This document shows, one piece after another, positions 18,082 through 26,338 of a stretch of 64,000 nt of DNA. The DNA is from JAPLDA01 sp043787975 (GTDB lineage Bacteria; Bacteroidota; Bacteroidia; AKYH767-A; 2013-40CM-41-45). The first letter of the stretch is position 1. Each line of letters starts with the position of its first letter. The DNA lies in contig JAYVUK010000071.1 of assembly GCA_043787975.1 (NCBI GenBank), positions 1 through 64,000 on the forward strand. Reading direction: 5' to 3'. Under the pieces are notes generated by a model that was not told the DNA's origin, ran no database searches, and saw only the letters and a program-made list of their open reading frames with translations. Position numbers and translations under genes: made by a program.

Positions 18082-19554
18082 TCAAACCGTATTTCGCATA
18101 ACCGGAGGAACCGATTCTTTTCTCATAGCAAGATAATAAACTCCGAATGAAACTGCGAAACCCACGAACCATGCATAATTATAAAGATGCGAAATTATTT
18201 CCGGAAATGTGTCTCCAGCCACTACTTTGATAGTAACTAAAAAACCGGGAATGTTTGGAACAATGCCAAGCAACAGCGCTATAATTGCTGAACGGTTAAA
18301 ACCGTTTGAATACTTATAAATTCCCTCGTGAGAATACAAATCGGTTGTAACTAAATTTTTCTTCCGGATGAAAAAATAATCTGCAATCATAATTCCTCCG
18401 ACAGGTCCAAGCAAACTTGAGTATGCAATGAGCCATGTGAAAATATATCCGTTTGGATCGGCGATTAATTTCCAGGGAAAAATTAAAATACCGATGATGC
18501 CTGTTATGTATCCGCCGGTTCTGAAATTTATTTTTGAAGGAGAAAGGTTTGCAAAGTCGTTTGCCGGACTTACAATGTTTGCTGCAATATTTGTTGCCAG
18601 TGTTGAAATCGTAACGGCAATCATGGCGATACTCACCAATAATTTGCTTTCAAATTTTCCTGCAAGAACCAATGGATCCCAAATTGTTTCTCCATAAATA
18701 ATAAATGTTGCTGATGTCACCACGACTCCGATGAAGGAAAACAATGTCATGGATGGAGGAAGACCGATGGCCTGTCCTGTAATTTGCACTCGCTGACTTT
18801 TTGCATAGCGTGTAAAGTCAGGAATGTTCAATGAAAGTGTTGCCCAAAATCCAACCATACCTGTTAATGCCGGAAAAAAGAAATTCCAAAACTCAGCGCT
18901 CGTTGTAAACTTGGATGGTTGAGAAAGTATGGGGCCTAATCCATGTCCTGCATTGATTGCCCAGAATAACAGAGCAAGTGCAGCGACCGGAAGAAAAAAT
19001 GCTTTGAATACTAAAAGTTTCCGGATGCTGTCAACTCCGAGATAGACAACATACATATTCAATAACCAAAAAAGAAAAAATGTAATCGCCGGTCCGGTTT
19101 GTAAACTGAATGAGGCAGGAAAAATTTGTGGCAAAGTTTCAATCGAAGGCATCCATACTTTAATCATCAGGTACAAAGCATATCCGCCAATCCAGGTTTG
19201 AATACCAAACCAACCGCAGGCAACAATGGCTCTTAACATGGCCGGTACATTCGCTCCACGCACACCGAAACTCGCACGCGCAAGAACAGGAAAAGGAATT
19301 CCATATTTCGCTCCCGCATGTCCGTTTAAAATCATTGGGATTAAAACTACCGTGTTACCAATAAAAATAGTGAGGATCGCCTGCCACCAATTCATGCCTC
19401 CGGAGATCAGCGAACTTGCAAGCATGTACGTCGGAATACATAAACTCATGCTGATCCAAAGCGCAGCATAGTTCCACGTATTCCAGGTTCGCTTGTCGTG
19501 TGGAATAGGCGCGAGGTCTTCGCTATAAAGGGATGTACTATTATTTGTAGCCAA
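18082..19554 (-). CDS. NCS1 family nucleobase:cation symporter
   Basis: Inner-membrane transporter of 490 residues with about twelve helices and NCS1 hallmarks (NYAALWISMSLCIPTY at the first helix, GANVPAMLRAIVACGWFGIQTW around the third). NCS1 carriers import uracil, cytosine, allantoin or hydantoins; the operon suggests cytosine, uracil or thymine. The only plausible start is a TTG at 19554: an in-frame TGA lies shortly upstream and no ATG occurs before the first helix. That TTG lies inside the end of the ORF6N gene (14-nt overlap), so expression may depend on translation of that gene. Confidence 0.92.
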   Translation of the reverse strand: MATNNSTSLYSEDLAPIPHDKRTWNTWNYAALWISMSLCIPTYMLASSLISGGMNWWQAILTIFIGNTVVLIPMILNGHAGAKYGIPFPVLARASFGVRGANVPAMLRAIVACGWFGIQTWIGGYALYLMIKVWMPSIETLPQIFPASFSLQTGPAITFFLFWLLNMYVVYLGVDSIRKLLVFKAFFLPVAALALLFWAINAGHGLGPILSQPSKFTTSAEFWNFFFPALTGMVGFWATLSLNIPDFTRYAKSQRVQITGQAIGLPPSMTLFSFIGVVVTSATFIIYGETIWDPLVLAGKFESKLLVSIAMIAVTISTLATNIAANIVSPANDFANLSPSKINFRTGGYITGIIGILIFPWKLIADPNGYIFTWLIAYSSLLGPVGGIMIADYFFIRKKNLVTTDLYSHEGIYKYSNGFNRSAIIALLLGIVPNIPGFLVTIKVVAGDTFPEIISHLYNYAWFVGFAVSFGVYYLAMRKESVPPVMRNTV

Positions 19555-20062
19555 TTTTTTTTCGAGGCGGATTAGGTGAGTTCAACAATTGTTTCAGTGC
19601 TTTAAAGATTAATTCAATGTCACCATCGTGTTTGTTTACTTTCTTTTCAAGTTGTTCCAACTTTAATAAAACATCTTTGTTTGATGAAAGCACTTCACGC
19701 ATTTTTGTGAAGATGCGGATGATTTTGATATTTACTTCTATGGCTTGTTTGCTGCTGAGTATACTTGATAACATGGCAACGCCTTGTTCCGTAAAACAAA
19801 ATGGCGGATAACGAAGCCCCATCTTATCTGAAAAATTGGAGGTCACAATTTGTGATCTCCAATTTTGAAACTCATCTTCATTCATCTCGAACATAAAATC
19901 CCCAGGAAATCGTTCAATATTTCTTTTAACAGCTTGTTTAAGAACGCGTGTCTCAACTCCGTAAAGTTCTGCAAGGTCCCGGTCAAGCATTATTTTCATT
20001 CCTCTAAGAAGATAGATTTTATTGACGATCTGCTCGTCAGCGATTGATAAAAGTTTGTTCAT
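19541..20062 (-). CDS. ORF6N-domain protein
   Basis: 173-residue protein with an ORF6N DNA-binding domain at about 11-100 (IYLLRGMKIMLDRDLAELYG, then VKRNIERFPGDFMFEM) and a C-terminal Lys/Glu-rich, probably coiled-coil tail. ORF6N domains are best known from phage and virus regulators, but standalone copies are common in Bacteroidota chromosomes. It lies in the middle of the pyrimidine operon and its last codons overlap the TTG start of the transporter gene. It could be a regulator of the operon or a passenger; the sequence does not decide. Confidence 0.88.
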   Translation of the reverse strand: MNKLLSIADEQIVNKIYLLRGMKIMLDRDLAELYGVETRVLKQAVKRNIERFPGDFMFEMNEDEFQNWRSQIVTSNFSDKMGLRYPPFCFTEQGVAMLSSILSSKQAIEVNIKIIRIFTKMREVLSSNKDVLLKLEQLEKKVNKHDGDIELIFKALKQLLNSPNPPRKKIGYK

Positions 20063-20163
20063 GATAGTTTATGAAAAAGAATATAAATTTTAGAATGGAG
20101 GTGATCAAAAATATTATTTTATTTGTGGCAATCATAACAATCTGCATCATCAGCGTTCTGTCT

Positions 20164-21519
20164 TTAATTGCAGTGTTCATCCGCAACAGCAATTGCTTTC
20201 GAAATTATTTCCAGTCCTTCATCCATTTCATCCTTGGTGATGCAAAGCGGGGGACATGTAAAAATATAATTCCACCGAACGAAGGTAAACATGCCGAGTT
20301 CGGAAATTTTAGCCGCTACCTTATTCATGACTTCCATTTCAGTTGGTGATGCATTCCATGGAGCCATTGGCTCTTTTGTTTTCCTGTTCTTCACCAATTC
20401 AATGCAGCCGAGTAAACCGGTCGCTCTGAAATCTCCGATGCTTGGATGTTTTTGTTTTAGTTTTTCTACTTGCTGTGACATGTATGTTCCCATGTTTGCA
20501 GCATTGTCAATTAATTTTTCGTCCTCGTATATTTTCAATACCTCAACAGCTGCAGCACAAGCAACTGCATGAGCGGAGTATGTCAAGCCAATCGGCAGAG
20601 GTTTATCATTAAAGTGATTGATGATTTCTTCTTTCACAATCATTCCGCCCAAAGGAAGATAACCACATGTAAGTCCCTTTGCAAAACACATGATATCCGG
20701 AACAACATTATGATGATCCACACCAAACCATTTTCCGGTTCTGCCAAAACCGCTCATTACTTCATCAGCAATTAAAAGTATTCCATAATTGTCAGCGATT
20801 TCACGAATGCGTTTCCAATATCCGGGAGGATATTTAATGCAACCGCTTGAACCGCTTTCACCTTCCATTAATATAGCCGCAACATTGTTGGGTCCTTCAT
20901 ACTTAATCACACGTTCCATGTGTGCGGCTGCATTCTCCGTGCATTCTTCGGGAGTTTTGCTATTCCATGGACAGCGATAAAAAAACGGATTCTCCACATG
21001 AATAAAATTCGGTGACTGCTGTGTGTCGTGCGGAAGTTTTCTCGGATCACCACCAACAGACATCGCACCATAAGACGCACCATGATAACTTTGGTAGAGA
21101 GAAATGATTTTATGACGTCCTGTGTATAGCCGCGCAAACTTGATAGCATTTTCAATCGCTTCTGCTCCTGCATTCGTAAAAAAAGTTTTCTTCAGTGACC
21201 CCGGAGTGATCTCTGCTAATTTTTTTCCGAGTTCTCCTCTTGCTTTGGTGATCATTCCGGGATGAACAAAACTGACTTCATCCATTTGTTTCATTACAGC
21301 TTCTTTCACACGCGGATGTCCGTGACCGATGTTCATGTTCATCAATTGTGATGAAAAGTCTAAAATCTTTTTTCCGCTCCGGTCATAGAGATAAACACCT
21401 TTCGCGGTTTTTACATTCAGCGGATTTAATCCTGATTGTTTGCTCCAGGAAAAAATCGTATAGTCTAAATTGTTTTTTAGAATTTCTTCTTTTTCGGAAA
21501 CCGATAATTCTACTTCCAT
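20164..21519 (-). CDS. Class III aminotransferase, probable beta-alanine/omega-amino acid transaminase
   Basis: 451-residue PLP enzyme of fold type I. The cofactor lysine is Lys281 (CFAKGLTCGYLPLGG) and the ring-contacting Asp252 lies in IADEVMSGFGRTG. Class III enzymes transfer amino groups from omega-amino acids. Beside dihydropyrimidinase, ureidopropionase and semialdehyde dehydrogenase genes, the likely substrates are beta-alanine and beta-aminoisobutyrate, giving malonate or methylmalonate semialdehyde. Amino acceptor (pyruvate or 2-oxoglutarate) unknown. The spacer to the ORF6N gene is 101 nt. Confidence 0.9.
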   Translation of the reverse strand: MEVELSVSEKEEILKNNLDYTIFSWSKQSGLNPLNVKTAKGVYLYDRSGKKILDFSSQLMNMNIGHGHPRVKEAVMKQMDEVSFVHPGMITKARGELGKKLAEITPGSLKKTFFTNAGAEAIENAIKFARLYTGRHKIISLYQSYHGASYGAMSVGGDPRKLPHDTQQSPNFIHVENPFFYRCPWNSKTPEECTENAAAHMERVIKYEGPNNVAAILMEGESGSSGCIKYPPGYWKRIREIADNYGILLIADEVMSGFGRTGKWFGVDHHNVVPDIMCFAKGLTCGYLPLGGMIVKEEIINHFNDKPLPIGLTYSAHAVACAAAVEVLKIYEDEKLIDNAANMGTYMSQQVEKLKQKHPSIGDFRATGLLGCIELVKNRKTKEPMAPWNASPTEMEVMNKVAAKISELGMFTFVRWNYIFTCPPLCITKDEMDEGLEIISKAIAVADEHCN

Positions 21520-21520
21520 A

Positions 21521-21565
21521 TTTTATTGATTAGCTAATTAGCTAATTAGACAATTAGCTAATTGA
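21521..21565. repeat. CTAATTAG repeat between mmsA and the aminotransferase gene
   Basis: Three copies of TTAGCTAATTAG-like palindromic units, with GACAATTAGCTAATTG at the end, fill the whole 47-nt spacer. The unit is self-complementary. The same family occurs at 25714-25747, 26205-26337 and 48743-48795. Confidence 0.65.
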
Positions 21566-21566
21566 T

Positions 21567-23036
21567 TTAACTCATCCAATTCGTTTTCCCTTCCGGGTTC
21601 CATTTCACAGTTGTCTTTTTCAGCTTCGTCCAGAATTCGATCGAACTTTTTCCTGTGATATCATTCACTCCGAATTTGCTTTCGTTCCAGCCGCCAAATG
21701 AAAATGGTTCGCGCGGAACGGGAACACCGACATTCACCCCGATCATTCCGGCGCTTGCACGTTCCATCACTTGTCTCGCTGTTCCACCGCTTTGTGTGAA
21801 AACAGATGCTGCGTTTCCGTATGGAGAACTGTTTTCTATGTGGATTGCTTCATCCAAATCCTTTGCACGAATAATGGCAAGCACCGGTCCGAATACTTCT
21901 TCTTTTGCAATGGCCATGTCAGGAGTTACAAAATCTAGTACGGTTGGCCCGACATAAAAACCATTTTCATGACCTTCCACTTTATAATTTCTTCCGTCTA
22001 CTAAAATCTTTGCTCCTGCTTTTTCCGCTTCCGTGATGTAGCGTTCAATGCGTTCTTTCGCTTCTTTGCTGATGACACTTCCTAAATTTTTCCCCGGAAT
22101 AATTTTCTTTGCTTCATCACAAATTTTTTGAATGATGGAATCAATTGGTCCAACTGCAACCATAGCACTTGCTGCCATGCAACGCTGACCCGCGCAGCCG
22201 CTCATGCTTGCTGTTACATTTGACGCTGTCATATCCGGATGAGCGTCTGGCATTACGATTAAATGATTTTTTGCTCCGCCTAAAGCCACACAACGTTTCA
22301 GGTTTGATGTTGAACGTTTGTAAACAATCTTTGCCACTTTTGTTGAACCGACAAATGACACTGCTTCAATTCCCGGATGATCGCAAATCGCCTCCACAAT
22401 TTCCCGGTCACCGTTGACAACATTGAAAACTCCGTCCGGCAATCCTGCTTCTTTCAGTAACTCTGCAATTCGATTGGATGAAATAGGAACCTGCTCGGAT
22501 GGTTTTAAGATCATACAATTTCCCAGCGCCAGTGCATTCGGAATGGTCCAATGCGGAACCATGTTTGGGAAATTAAATGGAGCGATGGATGCAACAACAC
22601 CAAGAGGTTTGTGTTCAACACGACATTCAACACCTTTACTAACTTCCAGCAATTCTCCTGAAATTAATTGCGGCAATGAACAGGCAAACTCAGTCAACTC
22701 AATACTCTTTTCCACTTCCGCTCTTGCTTCATCCATCGTTTTCCCATTTTCTTCATGAACAAGAGTAGATAGTTCAACCACATGTTTTTCCAACAAAGTT
22801 TTGTAGCGATAAAAAATCTGTACACGTTCTTTAATTGGAGTTGAACTCCAGGAAGGAAATGCAGCTTGTGCAGATTTCACTGCTTCATCCAATTGTTGTG
22901 CTGATGAAAGCGGAACCGTAGAAATAATTTTTCCGGTTAAAGGAGAAAGCACTTCCATTGTTTTTCCTGCACTGTTTGTAAACTTTCCTGAAACGTAATT
23001 CTTTACTTCAGGATATTTGAGGGTGATAGTTGTCAT
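21567..23036 (-). CDS. mmsA: CoA-acylating (methyl)malonate-semialdehyde dehydrogenase
   Basis: 489-residue aldehyde dehydrogenase of the MSDH subgroup: NAD-site FVGSTKVAK at about 229-236, GGAKNHLIVMPDA and the active-site cysteine Cys286 in CAGQRCMAAS, all characteristic of the CoA-dependent, decarboxylating enzyme. It converts malonate semialdehyde to acetyl-CoA and methylmalonate semialdehyde to propionyl-CoA, the final step for uracil and thymine carbon respectively. The ATG at 23036 gives a normal N-terminus. Confidence 0.94.
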   Translation of the reverse strand: MTTITLKYPEVKNYVSGKFTNSAGKTMEVLSPLTGKIISTVPLSSAQQLDEAVKSAQAAFPSWSSTPIKERVQIFYRYKTLLEKHVVELSTLVHEENGKTMDEARAEVEKSIELTEFACSLPQLISGELLEVSKGVECRVEHKPLGVVASIAPFNFPNMVPHWTIPNALALGNCMILKPSEQVPISSNRIAELLKEAGLPDGVFNVVNGDREIVEAICDHPGIEAVSFVGSTKVAKIVYKRSTSNLKRCVALGGAKNHLIVMPDAHPDMTASNVTASMSGCAGQRCMAASAMVAVGPIDSIIQKICDEAKKIIPGKNLGSVISKEAKERIERYITEAEKAGAKILVDGRNYKVEGHENGFYVGPTVLDFVTPDMAIAKEEVFGPVLAIIRAKDLDEAIHIENSSPYGNAASVFTQSGGTARQVMERASAGMIGVNVGVPVPREPFSFGGWNESKFGVNDITGKSSIEFWTKLKKTTVKWNPEGKTNWMS

Positions 23037-23071
23037 CGGTTATCAGTATTGAACCTGTAAATATAGAAAAA

Positions 23072-23175
23072 CAAGTTGTTAAGTTATTCACTTGTCGAGT
23101 TGTCGAGTTGTTATGTTGTTGAGTTGGTCCTCCGTCAGAGGGTGCTTGTATAACAACTAAATAACCTAACAACTT
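23072..23175. repeat. Inverted GTTGTTAAGTT repeat upstream of mmsA
   Basis: CAAGTTGTTAAGTTATT (23072-23088) pairs with AATAACCTAACAACTT (23160-23175) with one mismatch. Between them are further units (TTGTCGAGTTGTCGAGTTG, ATGTTGTTGAGTTGG) and a short unique core CCTCCGTCAGAGGG, which itself could form a small stem. The block occupies almost the whole spacer between the cytosine deaminase and mmsA genes. Confidence 0.65.
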
Positions 23176-23179
23176 AGTA

Positions 23180-23611
23180 CTAATCACCAATATCCTCATT
23201 CCACAACTTGGGATTGTCGCAGATAAAATTTTCCATCATCTCAATACATTCCGGACTGCTTAGATTGATAACTTCCACACCATGTTGTCTCATGAAATCT
23301 TCTGCACCGGAAAAAGTTTTTGATTCGCCTACAATCACTTTTTTGATGTTGAACTGAACAACCGTTCCGGCACACATGTAACAAGGCATCAGTGTGGAAT
23401 ATAAAACGGTTCCTTTGTATGAGCCTATTCTTCCTGCATTACGGAGGCAATCAGTTTCAGCATGTGTCATCGGATCGTTTTTTTGAACACGCTGGTTGTG
23501 GCCTCGCCCTAAAATTTTTCCATCCTTTACTAAAACAGAACCGATTGGAATTCCTCCTTCCGCTAATCCTTTACGTGCCTCTTCGATGGCAGTTTTCATG
23601 AATTCGTCCAT
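23180..23611 (-). CDS. Cytosine deaminase, yeast Fcy1-like (CDA superfamily)
   Basis: 143-residue zinc deaminase. Zinc and catalytic residues are His50 and Glu52 (HAE) and Cys77/Cys80 (PCYMC); Asn39 lies in the substrate-binding GRGHN. The whole chain follows yeast cytosine deaminase Fcy1 rather than TadA or guanine deaminase, including the VGES segment, the RQHGVEV strand and the C-terminal LWNEDIGD, where the yeast enzyme ends DWFEDIGE. It should convert cytosine to uracil and ammonia. It is the first gene of the pyrimidine block, which supplies the enzymes that consume uracil. Function is inferred from similarity and context. Confidence 0.85.
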   Translation of the reverse strand: MDEFMKTAIEEARKGLAEGGIPIGSVLVKDGKILGRGHNQRVQKNDPMTHAETDCLRNAGRIGSYKGTVLYSTLMPCYMCAGTVVQFNIKKVIVGESKTFSGAEDFMRQHGVEVINLSSPECIEMMENFICDNPKLWNEDIGD

Positions 23612-23615
23612 TTTT

Positions 23616-23875
23616 ATTGAGTGACTAAGTGATTGAGTAACGAAGTGACTAAGAGATTGAGTGACTAAGTGATTATGTGATTAGGAGATTAAGTGACTAA
23701 GTGATTAAGTAACGAAGTGACTAGGTATTGAGACACTGAAATTGTTTGCGGAGTTGATGGAGAAGACTTGATAGGCTATTAAATTATTTATTCAACAAAA
23801 TTTTATTACATGCATTAAATAACTTCGTTACTTAATCACTTAGTCACTCAATCACACAGTCACTTCGTAACTTCT
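23616..23875. repeat. GTGACTAAGTGATT repeat region with a perfect 27-bp inverted repeat
   Basis: From 23629 to 23732 about ten imperfect copies of GTGACTAAGTGATTGAG / GTAACGAAGTGACTAAG run head to tail. The segment 23692-23718 is an exact reverse complement of 23822-23848 (27 of 27). The 103-nt loop is AT-rich and holds no gene. A further inverted part (ATCACACAGTCACTTCGTAA) follows to 23870, ending at the stop of the exporter gene. No protein or known RNA is recognisable. Confidence 0.75.
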
Positions 23876-25702
23876 CTAAACAAACGCCTGCAAATCATAC
23901 AACTTTTTATACACTCCGTTCCGTGTCAACAACTCATTGTGTTTTCCTCGCTCGATGATTTCACCTTTTTGCATCACAATAATTTCGTCTGCATGTTGAA
24001 TGGTCGACAAGCGATGTGCAATAACAAGTGTTGTTCGGTTTTGCATCAACTTGATTAACGCATCCTGCACCAAACGTTCGCTTTCCGTGTCGAGTGCTGA
24101 TGTTGCTTCATCTAAAATAAGTATGGGAGGATTTTTTAATATTGCTCTTGCAATGCTGATTCGTTGACGTTGTCCCCCGCTCATCTTGCCGCCACGATCA
24201 CCGATGTTTGTCTGGTAACCATTTGGCATTTCGGAAATGAAATCATGAGCATTTGCAATTCTCGCCGCTGCAATTACATCTTCTTCTTTTGCATGTGACA
24301 TTCCGAATGCAATGTTGTTGAAGACTGTATCGTTGAATAAAATACTTTCCTGTGTAACAATGCCCATCAGTTTTCTTAAATCGGTTAATTTATATTCCTT
24401 GATATTCTCACCATCAATTAAAATTTCTCCCGTTTCTAAATCGTAAAAACGGGGAAGCAGATCTGCAAGTGTAGTTTTTCCCGAACCGCTTTGTCCGACC
24501 AACGCAATCGTTTTCCCCTTTTCAATTTTCAGGCGGATGTCTTTTAAAATATTTCCTATCTCTCCTTTGATATATTTGAATGAAACATTTTTGTATTCAA
24601 TTACATTTTTGAACTCTGTAATTCTCATTGGAGATTCCTTGTCACGAATGGTAACTTCAGCATCCAGGATTTTGTTGATTCGTTCGGCCGATGCAAGCCC
24701 TTTCTGTGCATTGTAATACGCGTCAGCAAATGATTTTGCAGGGGCAATGATCTGTGAAAAGATGGCGAGAAAAGAAATGAACATGGATGGTTCAAGATTG
24801 TTATCTCCTTTTAGTACCAGCTGACCACCGAAATATAAAATGACAGCCATAACCGACGCACCCAAAAATTCACTCATCGGAGAACTGAGATCACGTTTCC
24901 GCATAGCACGTATGAGAAACCTCCGGTGATCATCATTCGCCTCCTGGAATTTTTTAGTCGAGCTGTCTTCCGCAGAAAACGCTTTGATGATACGCAACCC
25001 GCCCAATGTTTCTTCTATGATGCTGATCAGAGATCCCATTTGCTCCACCACTTTGGAGGAACTCCTTCGCAGGCTGCTGCCGATCACTCCAATCAACAGT
25101 CCTGCAATCGGGAGAAGAATAAGTACCAGCAAGGTGAGTTTCGCACTCATTACAAACATGGTAGCAATGAATAAAATCACGGTGACCGGCTCACGAAAAA
25201 ATACTTCCAGTGATTGCATGATTCCCCATTCCACTTCCATGACATCGTTGCTCATGCGCGAGATGAGATCACCTTTCCGTTCTTCTGAAAAATAACTCAA
25301 TGGGAGATGCAGGATCTTTTCATACATCTGTCTGCGTAAATCGCGTACTACGCCAAATCGCGCAGGAGAAATAAAAAACTGTGCGAGGTAACGGAAGAAG
25401 TTCTTAAAGAAAAACATCGCAACAACAAAAACTGCAATCAGCATCAAAGCATCCGTCTTGCCATGTTCAACAATAAATTGAGAGAGGAAATAATTGAAAT
25501 TGTTCAGGAGTGTTTTGATGGACAGCGTCCAGGGAACCTGTTGGTACTTCCCATCGCTGCTGAACAGCACATTTAAAAAGGGATAAACCATCGCCAGCGA
25601 GAAAAGCGAAAAGATTACGGAGAGTAGATTGAAAAAGATGTTCAATGCCACATTCGTCTTGTAGTTTTTCAGGTAACTTAATAAACGCAGGTAGTTCTTC
25701 AC
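23876..25702 (-). CDS. msbA: MsbA-like ABC exporter (permease fused to ATPase)
   Basis: 608-residue half-transporter: six-helix type-1 exporter domain (about 1-330) and a nucleotide-binding domain with Walker A GQSGSGKTT (about 402-410), signature SGGQRQRIS, Walker B ILILDEATSALD and H-loop AHRLS. MsbA-type proteins flip lipid A-core or other lipids across the inner membrane; drug exporters share the fold, so the substrate is uncertain. Translation appears to start with GTG at 25702. Divergent from rbfA. Confidence 0.88.
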   Translation of the reverse strand: MKNYLRLLSYLKNYKTNVALNIFFNLLSVIFSLFSLAMVYPFLNVLFSSDGKYQQVPWTLSIKTLLNNFNYFLSQFIVEHGKTDALMLIAVFVVAMFFFKNFFRYLAQFFISPARFGVVRDLRRQMYEKILHLPLSYFSEERKGDLISRMSNDVMEVEWGIMQSLEVFFREPVTVILFIATMFVMSAKLTLLVLILLPIAGLLIGVIGSSLRRSSSKVVEQMGSLISIIEETLGGLRIIKAFSAEDSSTKKFQEANDDHRRFLIRAMRKRDLSSPMSEFLGASVMAVILYFGGQLVLKGDNNLEPSMFISFLAIFSQIIAPAKSFADAYYNAQKGLASAERINKILDAEVTIRDKESPMRITEFKNVIEYKNVSFKYIKGEIGNILKDIRLKIEKGKTIALVGQSGSGKTTLADLLPRFYDLETGEILIDGENIKEYKLTDLRKLMGIVTQESILFNDTVFNNIAFGMSHAKEEDVIAAARIANAHDFISEMPNGYQTNIGDRGGKMSGGQRQRISIARAILKNPPILILDEATSALDTESERLVQDALIKLMQNRTTLVIAHRLSTIQHADEIIVMQKGEIIERGKHNELLTRNGVYKKLYDLQAFV

Positions 25703-25713
25703 ACGACAAAGAA

Positions 25714-25747
25714 ATCAGCTAATTAGCGAAATAGCAAATTAGCTGAT
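25714..25747. repeat. CTAATTAG hairpin in the msbA-rbfA divergent spacer
   Basis: ATCAGCTAATT (25714-25724) and AATTAGCTGAT (25737-25747) form a perfect 11-bp stem with a 12-nt loop. It lies just upstream of the exporter start and belongs to the TTAGCTAA repeat family. Confidence 0.65.
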
Positions 25748-25847
25748 GAATATTAATTTAATGGTTCGGTATACGAACGCTTGTTTGACTTTTTTATTGA
25801 CGAATCAAGACGTCATCACATTGGCTAATTAACCCTACTTTCGCCCA

Positions 25848-26210
25848 ATGGATTCATTGAGACAACAAAAGTACGGACGCCTTATCCAGAAAGAGATCGG
25901 AGAAATCTTTCAGCGTGACGGATTCAATTATTTCGGAAAAGCATTTGTGACTGTGATGGGCGCGCAGATCAGTCCTGATTTAAGTGTTGCAAAAATTTAT
26001 ATCAGCGTTTTGGGAGTGAAGGAGGGTCAGTCAGTTCTTGTTCAGATCGAAAAGCACACCAAGGAAATCAGGAAAGAACTCGGTTCAAGAATTCGTCACC
26101 AGGCTCGCATCATTCCTGAGTTGAAATTTTTCCTGGACGAATCGCTTGATCATGTGGAGAAGATTGAAAAACTTTTGAAAGATTCTAACCAACCTCCTGA
26201 AACGAATTAG
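25848..26210 (+). CDS. rbfA: Ribosome-binding factor A
   Basis: 120-residue KH-like protein that binds the 30S subunit during 16S rRNA 5'-end maturation and cold adaptation. The N-terminal RQQKYGRLIQKEIGEIF, the central AKIYISVLG strand and the helix with RHQARIIPELKFFLDESLD match the family, and the length is normal. A TACTTTCG sequence at 25836-25843 ends 4 nt before the ATG and resembles a -7 element. Confidence 0.95.
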   Translation: MDSLRQQKYGRLIQKEIGEIFQRDGFNYFGKAFVTVMGAQISPDLSVAKIYISVLGVKEGQSVLVQIEKHTKEIRKELGSRIRHQARIIPELKFFLDESLDHVEKIEKLLKDSNQPPETN

Positions 26211-26337
26211 CTAATTGGATGATGTGATAATTAGCTAATTTGTTGATTAGCTGATTTGCCAATGAAAAATGTTCCCTATTAATTACTTTCGCACGTTATT
26301 AAATACACATCAGCTAATTATCACATCAGCTAATCAA
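26205..26337. repeat. Inverted CTAATTAG repeats flanking the methyltransferase promoter region
   Basis: GATGTGATAATTAGCTAATTTG (26221-26242, broken here by its family core) is the inverted partner of 26306-26327, with 3 mismatches in 22. Further TTAGCTAATTGG and GATTAGCTGATT units lie at both edges. The 63-nt loop contains the possible -7 element at 26284-26291. The repeats thus bracket a probable promoter. Confidence 0.65.
26284..26291 (+). promoter_or_regulatory. Possible -7 element of the methyltransferase gene
   Basis: TACTTTCG, one base from the TAnnTTTG consensus, 47 nt before the ATG. The nearest upstream TTG (26256-26258) is about 25 nt away, slightly more than the usual spacing. Motif match only. 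Confidence 0.35.
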
Positions 26338-26338
26338 T

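Noticed and set aside
19541..20062. ORF6N gene as sign of a prophage
   Set aside because: No integrase, structural, lysis or other phage gene lies around it; the neighbours are all pyrimidine-pathway genes.
23616..23875. Possible CRISPR array in the GTGACTAAGTGATT region
   Set aside because: The units are short and imperfect, have no uniform spacers, and no cas gene lies near.
25764..25778. GTTCGGTATACGAAC as an operator between msbA and rbfA
   Set aside because: The palindrome is imperfect and short, with no regulator known for it; too weak to list.
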